Part shown: positions 6,160 through 10,971 of the stretch, piece by piece
Position numbering within the stretch: the first letter of the stretch is position 1
How the letters are laid out: every line of letters begins with the position of its first letter
NCBI GenBank assembly: GCA_029251065.1
Contig: JAQXEB010000206.1
Location: 1-10,971, forward strand
Source of the DNA: Luminiphilus sp.
GTDB taxonomy: Bacteria > Pseudomonadota > Gammaproteobacteria > Pseudomonadales > Halieaceae
Direction: 5' to 3'
Length of the DNA stretch: 10,971 bases
Program-made: the position numbers and the translations under genes
The notes under the pieces: generated by a model
The model's database searches: none
Seen by the model: the letters and a program-made list of their open reading frames with translations, nothing else
Told to the model about the DNA's origin: nothing

Positions 6160-7550
6160 GATTTTTGGCTGAGTTTGCGGGTCAGGGTATTCCTGCCCCA
6201 GCCCAAGAGCTCGGCCGCTTCCGCTTTCCTGCCTGCGGTGTGTTCCAGTGCCGCATCCATCATAATGGCTTCGATGCGCGGCATCGCCTGCTTGAGCACA
6301 TTGTCCTCGCCTGCCAGCAGTTTCGCTCTGACCCAATCCGACAACTGTTTTTCCCAAGAAGACCCACCTTGGCTCTCAGTCTCAGCGTCTACGTTGAGCT
6401 CTGGTGGAAGGTCATTGATGAGTATGGTGTTGCCTGCGGCCATGACGGTCAGCCAGCGACACGTATTTTCCAGCTGTCGCACATTCCCGGGCCAGTCAAG
6501 CGCACTCAAGTACTCGCGAACCTGTGGAGAAACTTCCTTGGTGGGGACTCCCAGCTCGGCGGCGGCCCTTGATAAAAAGTGATTGAGCAACGAGGGAATA
6601 TCTTCGCTGCGATCGGCAAGGCGGGGGACGTTAATACCAATGACGTTGAGTCGATGGTACAAATCTTCGCGGAAGTTTCCATTAGTGACAAGCTGTCTCA
6701 GATCTTGATGTGTTGCGGCAATGACACGGACATCTGTTTTAATGGCGGTGGTGCCGCCCACCCGATAAAACTCACTTTCTGCAAGGACTCTGAGTAGCCG
6801 AGTCTGCGTCTCGTGCGGCATATCACCAATCTCATCCAAAAACAGGGTGCCCCCACTGGCTTGCTCAAAGCGCCCTTCGCGTTTTCCCGCCGCACCGGTA
6901 AAGGATCCTTTTTCATGACCAAACAGCTCTGACTCCATAAGGTCTTTCGGAATAGCTGCCATGTTGAGCGCGACGAAGGGCGCGGTCGCTCGAGGACTGT
7001 GTCGATGCAATGCTCGCGCGACTAATTCCTTGCCAGACCCCGATTGGCCACTGATTAATACGGTAATGGAGCTCTGCGACAGGCGTCCGATGGCGCGAAA
7101 GACTTCTTGCATCGCCGGCGCATTGCCAATGATTTCTTTGCCGCCAGAGTCGGGTGCATTTGCATCATTGAGTGACTTGTTGGTGTGCGCAAGCGCACGT
7201 GTTGCCACTTCGATCATTTCGTCGATATCGAAGGGCTTTGGAAGATATTCGAACGCACCCGACTCGTAAGACGTGACAGCACTGTCGAGGTCTGAGTGTG
7301 CTGTGGTGATAATCACGGGAATATCGGGCGCCGTTGTTTTGAGCTCCGCCAGCAGTGCGAGCCCATCCATGCCCGGCATTCGAATGTCGCTAATGATGGC
7401 TTTCGGCGAGTCGCTCTCCAGCGCGCTAAGCAAATTTGCCGCACATTCGAATGTCCTGCAGGGTATGTCCTCACCTGAAAGCGCTTTTTCGATAACCCAG
7501 CGTATAGAGCTGTCGTCATCAACCACCCAAATCTCATTGGTGTCTGTCAT
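6156..7550 (-). CDS. ntrC: Nitrogen regulation response regulator NtrC (NR(I)), sigma-54 activator
   Basis: NtrC, once phosphorylated by NtrB under nitrogen limitation, oligomerises on enhancers and opens sigma-54 promoters such as that of glnA. The 464-residue product has a receiver domain (about 5-120, phosphoacceptor Asp55, conserved Lys105). A AAA+ domain follows (about 140-380), with Walker A GQSGSGKE at 168-175, the sigma-54 contact loop GSFTGA at 215-220 and Walker B LFLDE with Asp239-Glu240. A Fis-type helix-turn-helix closes it (about 430-462, AAELLGWGRNTLTRKL). The loop carries Ser216 where the usual sequence is GAFTGA. The ATG at 7550 is chosen over an upstream in-frame GTG at 7619, because the receiver starts here and the ntrB stop is 1 nt away. 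The GGAG in the last codons of ntrB serves as ribosome binding site, so translation is probably coupled. Confidence 0.96.
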   Translation of the reverse strand: MTDTNEIWVVDDDSSIRWVIEKALSGEDIPCRTFECAANLLSALESDSPKAIISDIRMPGMDGLALLAELKTTAPDIPVIITTAHSDLDSAVTSYESGAFEYLPKPFDIDEMIEVATRALAHTNKSLNDANAPDSGGKEIIGNAPAMQEVFRAIGRLSQSSITVLISGQSGSGKELVARALHRHSPRATAPFVALNMAAIPKDLMESELFGHEKGSFTGAAGKREGRFEQASGGTLFLDEIGDMPHETQTRLLRVLAESEFYRVGGTTAIKTDVRVIAATHQDLRQLVTNGNFREDLYHRLNVIGINVPRLADRSEDIPSLLNHFLSRAAAELGVPTKEVSPQVREYLSALDWPGNVRQLENTCRWLTVMAAGNTILINDLPPELNVDAETESQGGSSWEKQLSDWVRAKLLAGEDNVLKQAMPRIEAIMMDAALEHTAGRKAEAAELLGWGRNTLTRKLSQKS

Positions 7551-7551
7551 G

Positions 7552-8610
7552 TCATTGCTCCATGGGTAGCAAGAGGGTGAAGCAGGTATTACCAGGCTGG
7601 CTGATGGCCTGAATAACACCGCCGTGTCGGGTCAGTATGAGTTGCGCAATTGATAGGCCAAGCCCTGATCCCTCGGGCCGTGAGGTCACCATGGGCAAGA
7701 AAATGGATGTCATTAGATCGTCTGGGATGCCGGGTCCATCGTCGACAATATCGATGGCACAGACGAGTTTGTGGCGCTTCCCGTTGAGTGTGAACTGACG
7801 CCTGCTGCGTGTTTTGATGGTGATTTGAGAGTCTGCCTCGGCGGCTTCTAAGGCGTTCCGAACAATGTTGAGGATGGCCTGAGTCAACTGATCTGAGTCT
7901 GCCAAAAATTCGGGCAGGCTGGGGTCGTAATCTCGAATCACCTTGACGCTGTCGAGTGCCTCGGCTTCGATCAGTTGGCGGACCCGCTCGGTCACCTCGT
8001 GAATGTTAATTGACCGTTTATCCAAAGACTCTCGGGGCCCTAACATTCGATCAACGAGCGCTTGAAGGCGATCGACTTCGGAAATAATAATATTGGCGTA
8101 TTCGTCGAGCTCGCGGTCTTCAAACTTTCGGGCCATTAACTGGGCGGCACCTCGAATACCGCCCAGCGGATTTTTTACCTCGTGCGCCATGCCCTTCACC
8201 ACATGTTGCAGTCGCTGCTGCGCCTCGCGAAGATTTTCTGTCTCGCTGATTGCGCGCGCGCGATCAAGTGCTGATATTTCAAGCAATATGCGCGAGTCTC
8301 TGTCGTAATTCAGAGGCGTGATGATGACGTCGACGGTGATGTCTCGCCCCGCTTTGAGCGCAAGCTTTAAGTCACGACTCACCGCGGGTAGTCGCGTGCG
8401 TACGACATTAGCGAGTGTGTGGTGCCAATCAATAGCACCATCGCCCACTACCCGAGCCAGTTCCTCAAACCGGCTACCGGTGGCCCGTTGCGAAGACGTT
8501 TCAAGTAAGACTTGAGCCGCTTGATTCACCATGTCGACAACGCCGTGCTCATCAATCAGCACAATGCAGGTCGTTAACGAATCAAGATCAAAGCTGGGTC
8601 TTGTTGTCAT
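7552..8610 (-). CDS. ntrB: Nitrogen regulation sensor kinase/phosphatase NtrB (NR(II))
   Basis: NtrB is a soluble histidine kinase/phosphatase that phosphorylates NtrC when nitrogen is scarce and dephosphorylates it when PII (GlnB) binds. The 352-residue product has an N-terminal PAS-like sensor region (about 8-125) without membrane segments. The dimerisation/H-box GMAHEVKNPLGGIRGAAQL has the phosphorylated His143, and a HATPase domain follows. That domain shows the N-box NIVRNALEA, G1 DDGPGIP at 290-296 and G2 GSGLGLS near 314. The ATG at 8610 is preferred to an in-frame TTG at 8646, which would overlap the upstream gene. The start lies 10 bp after the DUF4124 stop, with a weak Shine-Dalgarno, so expression depends on the upstream transcript. 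It ends 1 nt before ntrC. Confidence 0.95.
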   Translation of the reverse strand: MTTRPSFDLDSLTTCIVLIDEHGVVDMVNQAAQVLLETSSQRATGSRFEELARVVGDGAIDWHHTLANVVRTRLPAVSRDLKLALKAGRDITVDVIITPLNYDRDSRILLEISALDRARAISETENLREAQQRLQHVVKGMAHEVKNPLGGIRGAAQLMARKFEDRELDEYANIIISEVDRLQALVDRMLGPRESLDKRSINIHEVTERVRQLIEAEALDSVKVIRDYDPSLPEFLADSDQLTQAILNIVRNALEAAEADSQITIKTRSRRQFTLNGKRHKLVCAIDIVDDGPGIPDDLMTSIFLPMVTSRPEGSGLGLSIAQLILTRHGGVIQAISQPGNTCFTLLLPMEQ

Positions 8611-8620
8611 TACGCCGATC

Positions 8621-9166
8621 TCAACGTGCTGAAGGCCGCAAAACAAATACGGTTATAGGTGCTGATGAATCCAAAAGCTCTCCCGATGAGGACACGCGTC
8701 GAATCTCGAGCTTGTGTGCTCCTCGCGTGACGTAAGTGAGTGTCCAATTGGGCTTTTTCTGGGGGGGGCCGACAGGCGTGCTGTCGAGATGAAGCTCGAC
8801 AAATTCCTCTTCTTTAAGGGGCGGCTGTACGTCAGCCAGTACCTCAAAAATGCCCGGACCCATAGGAATAGTCGCGTTATTGAGCGGGGCGGTGATGATC
8901 AGTATTGACGGATTTGCAGGCGCTTCACTGTTCTCGCTCACCTGGCGTTCTGGAACCTCAATCGATGGCATGCGATTGGTGTGCGTCGGAAGCTCAATAC
9001 GCTCATTGGACGCGGATTGTTCTTTAGGCGGTGTGTCACTAAAAGTCACAACACCGTTTTTATCGACCGATTTGTAGATGTCGGCAGACAGTGAGGGCAT
9101 GCCTACAAGGGAGGTAAGGCCTATCAAAGGCACCAGTACATTTAATCGCGTCGACTTTGTCATCAT
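8621..9166 (-). CDS. Exported DUF4124-domain protein, first gene of the ntrBC transcript
   Basis: The product is 181 residues of unknown function. A signal peptide spans about 1-28 (hydrophobic core LVPLIGLTSLVG, likely cleavage after LSA). The DUF4124 signature follows at 29-47, with IYKSVDKNGVVTFSDTPP. A polar linker rich in Ser, Glu and Pro leads to a beta-rich C-terminal half (about 85-180), with strand patterns such as FVELHLD and HKLEIRRV that look like an immunoglobulin or fibronectin-like sandwich. It is probably periplasmic. Tandem ATGs lie at 9166 and 9163; the first is chosen because an AAGG Shine-Dalgarno precedes it by about 10 nt. It is 10 bp upstream of ntrB and so shares its promoter and NtrC site. 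A run of eight G (8761-8768, Cs in the coding strand) is a slippage-prone spot. DUF4124 genes occur near glnA-ntrBC in other gammaproteobacteria, but their role is not known to me. Confidence 0.85.
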   Translation of the reverse strand: MMTKSTRLNVLVPLIGLTSLVGMPSLSADIYKSVDKNGVVTFSDTPPKEQSASNERIELPTHTNRMPSIEVPERQVSENSEAPANPSILIITAPLNNATIPMGPGIFEVLADVQPPLKEEEFVELHLDSTPVGPPQKKPNWTLTYVTRGAHKLEIRRVSSSGELLDSSAPITVFVLRPSAR

Positions 9167-9181
9167 GCTTGTTACGCCTTT

Positions 9182-9198
9182 TGCACCATGGTGGTGCA
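9182..9198. promoter_or_regulatory. Perfect NtrC-binding dyad upstream of DUF4124-ntrB-ntrC
   Basis: TGCACC and GGTGCA flank 5 bp, a complete match to the enteric NtrC consensus TGCACC-N5-GGTGCA; with flanking bases the palindrome extends to 7-bp arms (9181-9199). It lies directly downstream of a candidate -10 box and covers the predicted start point, so NtrC bound here would be expected to repress the operon, as at E. coli glnL. As RNA it could also form a hairpin near the ribosome binding site. Confidence 0.82.
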
Positions 9199-9227
9199 AT
9201 TTTCTCCTGATTTTGGAAGTTTGCCAA
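9199..9227 (-). promoter_or_regulatory. Candidate sigma-70 promoter of DUF4124-ntrB-ntrC
   Basis: On the minus strand TTGGCA (9222-9227, 4 of 6 to consensus) and GAAAAT (9199-9204, 4 of 6) are 17 bp apart, between the glnA terminator and the DUF4124 start. The predicted start is near base 9192, in the middle of the NtrC dyad, giving a leader of about 25 nt. I see no sigma-54 -24/-12 pair in this gap. Confidence 0.45.
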
Positions 9228-9237
9228 ATTTGGAGCC

Positions 9238-9265
9238 AAAAAAAAGCCCGCGCTGTGCTGCGGGC
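9238..9265 (-). terminator. Intrinsic terminator of glnA
   Basis: On the minus strand GCCCGC, an 8-nt loop and GCGGGC form a GC-only 6-bp stem followed directly by eight T. It begins 16 bp after the glnA stop. It separates glnA from the ntrBC transcript, although read-through is possible as in enterics. Confidence 0.85.
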
Positions 9266-9281
9266 CCTCGATTTGTTGAGA

Positions 9282-10688
9282 TCACACCGAGTAGTACATG
9301 TCGAACTCAATGGGATGAGTTGTCATATTCAAACGCTCGACCTCTGAGCGCTTGAGTTCGATGTAGCCGTCGATCATGTCGTCAGTAAATACACCACCGG
9401 CGGTTAAGAACTCACGGTCAGCATCCAGTGCGTCCAGCGCCATTTCGAGTGTCGACGCAACCGTTGGAATCTCGGCCGCTTCCTCGGGAGGAAGGTCATA
9501 AAGATCCTTATCCGCGGCCTCTCCTGGGTGAATCTTGTTTTGAATGCCGTCAAGACCAGCCATCAGCATGGCCGCAAAACATAAGTATGGATTTGCAGTC
9601 GGATCGCCGAAACGAACTTCAATACGCTTGCCTTTTGGCGATGGCTCATAAGGAATACGAATCGATGCCGACCGGTTGCGGGCGGAATACGCCAGCATGA
9701 CGGGTGCTTCGAATCCGGGCACCAGTCGCTTATAGCTGTTGGTTGATGCATTCGCAAACGCGTTGATGGCTCGCGCGTGCTTAATGGTTCCGCCAATGTA
9801 GTAAAGGGCCGCTTCCGACAGGCCAGCATACTCGTCGCCTGCGAACGTGTTGTCACCGTTTTTGGCAATGCTTTGGTGAACGTGCATACCGGAGCCGTTA
9901 TCACCGACCAAAGGCTTGGGCATGAAGGTCGCTGTTTTCCCGTAAGCGTGCGCCACGTTGTGAACGCAGTACTTCAAAATTTGTACTTCGTCCGCCTTGG
10001 CAACGAGGGTGTTAAATCGAATGCCGATCTCACACTGTCCGGCGGTGCCTACTTCGTGGTGGTGTACTTCAACATCGAGACCCATCTGCTCCATCGCGGT
10101 ACACATTGCGGCGCGAATGTCATGAAGTGAATCGACGGGTGGGACGGGGAAATAACCGCCTTTGACGCCAGGTCTGTGGCCTGTGTTGCCCTCATCAAAG
10201 CTATCATTGGAGGCCCAAGCGGCTTCTTCTGAATTAATGGCGTAACTTGCACCCTGCATTTCGACCTTGAACTTCACGTCGTCGAACACAAAGAATTCGG
10301 GTTCGGGACCAAAAAATGCGGTGTCGCCCAGCCCTGTCGACGTGAGGTAGGCTTCAGCGCGCTTTGCGACACTGCGCGGGTCGCGCTCGTAGCCCTGCAT
10401 GGTAGATGGTTCAACCACGTCGCAACGCAAAATGATCGTTGCATCGTCTGTGAATGGATCAATCACAGAGGTGCTGTCGTCGGGCATGAGGATCATGTCG
10501 GACTCGTTAATACCTTTCCAGCCAGCGATCGACGAGCCATCAAACATCTTGCCGTCTTCGAAAAAGTCTTCATCGACTTGAGTGGCGGGAATGCTGACGT
10601 GCTGCTCTTTACCGCGTGTGTCGGTAAAGCGCAGGTCTACCCAGCGAATATCGTTGTCTTTGATCAAATTGAGCGTGCGCTCTGACAT
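9282..10688 (-). CDS. glnA: Glutamine synthetase type I
   Basis: This cytoplasmic dodecameric enzyme makes glutamine from glutamate, ammonia and ATP, the main entry of ammonium when it is scarce. The 468-residue product has the usual length of bacterial GS-I (beta type). Visible motifs are FDGSSIAGWKGI with Asp50, the metal ligands Glu129 and Glu131 in PEPEFF, Glu212 and Glu220 in HHHEVGTAGQCE, His269 and His271 in NGSGMHVHQS, and NRSASIRIP. Tyr397 in the LYDLPPEE loop is the expected target of adenylylation by GlnE, which shuts the enzyme off when nitrogen is plentiful. It has a strong Shine-Dalgarno, is expressed from a sigma-54 promoter with NtrC enhancers, and is followed by its own terminator. 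Confidence 0.98.
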   Translation of the reverse strand: MSERTLNLIKDNDIRWVDLRFTDTRGKEQHVSIPATQVDEDFFEDGKMFDGSSIAGWKGINESDMILMPDDSTSVIDPFTDDATIILRCDVVEPSTMQGYERDPRSVAKRAEAYLTSTGLGDTAFFGPEPEFFVFDDVKFKVEMQGASYAINSEEAAWASNDSFDEGNTGHRPGVKGGYFPVPPVDSLHDIRAAMCTAMEQMGLDVEVHHHEVGTAGQCEIGIRFNTLVAKADEVQILKYCVHNVAHAYGKTATFMPKPLVGDNGSGMHVHQSIAKNGDNTFAGDEYAGLSEAALYYIGGTIKHARAINAFANASTNSYKRLVPGFEAPVMLAYSARNRSASIRIPYEPSPKGKRIEVRFGDPTANPYLCFAAMLMAGLDGIQNKIHPGEAADKDLYDLPPEEAAEIPTVASTLEMALDALDADREFLTAGGVFTDDMIDGYIELKRSEVERLNMTTHPIEFDMYYSV

Positions 10689-10693
10689 GTAAG

Positions 10694-10699
10694 CCTCCT
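10694..10699 (-). promoter_or_regulatory. Consensus ribosome binding site of glnA
   Basis: AGGAGG on the minus strand lies 5 nt before the ATG. It fixes the start codon and is the strongest Shine-Dalgarno in the window, fitting high glnA expression. Confidence 0.85.
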
Positions 10700-10776
10700 A
10701 AGGACTGTTTAACCCGATCTACTCGGTCTGTGTGTGCGTACATCAGCGCGTGATGCACCATTGCTGTCTAATAATA

Positions 10777-10791
10777 GCAAACTGCGTGCCA
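10777..10791 (-). promoter_or_regulatory. Sigma-54 (RpoN) promoter of glnA
   Basis: The minus strand reads TGGCACG-N4-TTGC followed by T, a full match to the sigma-54 consensus with -24 GG and -12 GC correctly spaced. Transcription should start near base 10765, about 77 nt upstream of the glnA ATG. I found no convincing sigma-70 promoter in the leader. Confidence 0.9.
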
Positions 10792-10817
10792 GCATAGGTA
10801 ATTCGTTGATTTGTTTA

Positions 10818-10830
10818 TAAGCAATTGATT
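10818..10830 (-). promoter_or_regulatory. Candidate IHF binding site between glnA promoter and enhancers
   Basis: The minus strand reads AATCAATTGCTTA, matching the IHF consensus WATCAA-N4-TTR at every fixed position, within an A+T-rich stretch (about 10801-10853). It sits between the sigma-54 promoter and the two NtrC sites, where an IHF bend would help the enhancer-bound activator touch the polymerase. Confidence 0.6.
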
Positions 10831-10875
10831 TAAATGATTATTATTTATTTTCACGAGCCCGTTACGCCAATCATA

Positions 10876-10892
10876 CGCACTTAGTTGGTGCG
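10876..10892. promoter_or_regulatory. NtrC enhancer site, promoter-proximal
   Basis: CGCACT-N5-GGTGCG matches the NtrC consensus dyad in its core GCAC and GGTGC with correct 5-bp spacing. Its centre is about 119 bp upstream of the predicted glnA start, close to the -108 enhancer of E. coli glnA. Confidence 0.75.
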
Positions 10893-10905
10893 CGTTGTTT
10901 TATGA

Positions 10906-10922
10906 CGCACTTTTTTGGTGCA
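10906..10922. promoter_or_regulatory. NtrC enhancer site, promoter-distal
   Basis: CGCACTTTTTTGGTGCA matches TGCACC-N5-GGTGCA at all but two positions of the half-sites and closely resembles E. coli glnA enhancer site 2. Its centre is about 149 bp upstream of the predicted start, exactly 30 bp from the proximal site. The remaining bases 10923-10971 hold nothing I recognise. Confidence 0.78.
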
Positions 10923-10971
10923 TAAAGGTCCTCTTTTAAGCGCACAAGACGGCAGAATTACCGAATCGATT

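Noticed and set aside
7551..7619. N-terminal extension of NtrC from a GTG at 7619
   Set aside because: It runs back through the end of ntrB, and the receiver domain begins at the ATG at 7550 with a GGAG just upstream.
9181..9199. The TTGCACC/GGTGCAA hairpin as a second terminator or RNA attenuator
   Set aside because: It has no T-tract on the downstream side for the minus strand, and the match to the NtrC operator explains the symmetry better.
9167..9310. N-terminal extension of the DUF4124 protein to 9310
   Set aside because: It would cross the glnA terminator, promoter and NtrC dyad and run into glnA; the signal peptide begins at the ATG at 9166.

Overview
This window carries core chromosomal genes of a gammaproteobacterium. 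All eleven genes are full-length or nearly so, except hisF at the left edge. The gene order (glnA, ntrB, ntrC, secB, grxC, rhodanese, gpmI, envC, ctp) resembles the order I recall from Pseudomonas and related marine gammaproteobacteria. The protein sequences suggest a marine lineage such as OM60/NOR5 or another Cellvibrionales relative, but that placement is a guess. I see no tRNA, rRNA, CRISPR array, transposase, phage gene or defence gene.

Layout, left to right. (1) Bases 1-690: hisF on the + strand, lacking about the first 46 codons. The bases before about 62 do not encode HisF in any frame, and a perfect hairpin lies at the break. (2) Bases 687-4794, - strand: a compact operon gpmI-envC-ctp, with 9- and 10-bp gaps, for phosphoglycerate mutase, a peptidoglycan-amidase activator and a C-terminal processing protease. 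(3) Bases 4795-4944: a short divergent promoter region. (4) Bases 4945-6159, + strand: rhodanese, grxC and secB. (5) Bases 6156-10688, - strand: the nitrogen-control locus, read as glnA, a terminator, a DUF4124 exported protein, ntrB and ntrC. (6) Bases 10689-10971: the glnA control region.

The most informative part is the regulatory DNA of the nitrogen locus. Upstream of glnA there is a textbook sigma-54 promoter, an IHF-consensus site and two NtrC-type dyads exactly 30 bp apart, in the order expected for an enhancer-driven promoter. Downstream of the glnA terminator a perfect NtrC dyad abuts a sigma-70-like -10 box and covers the expected start point of the DUF4124-ntrB-ntrC transcript. This suggests that NtrC activates glnA and represses its own operon. 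Both circuits can be read from one stretch of DNA together with the genes for the sensor, the regulator and the target enzyme.

The two convergent gene pairs (hisF/ctp and secB/ntrC) both end in a 4-bp palindrome (CTAG, TTAA) in which the two opposite stop codons interlock. This leaves no intergenic room for terminators. I found no convincing new biological system; the notable signals are regulatory architecture, the hisF breakpoint and the DUF4124 gene inside the nitrogen operon.
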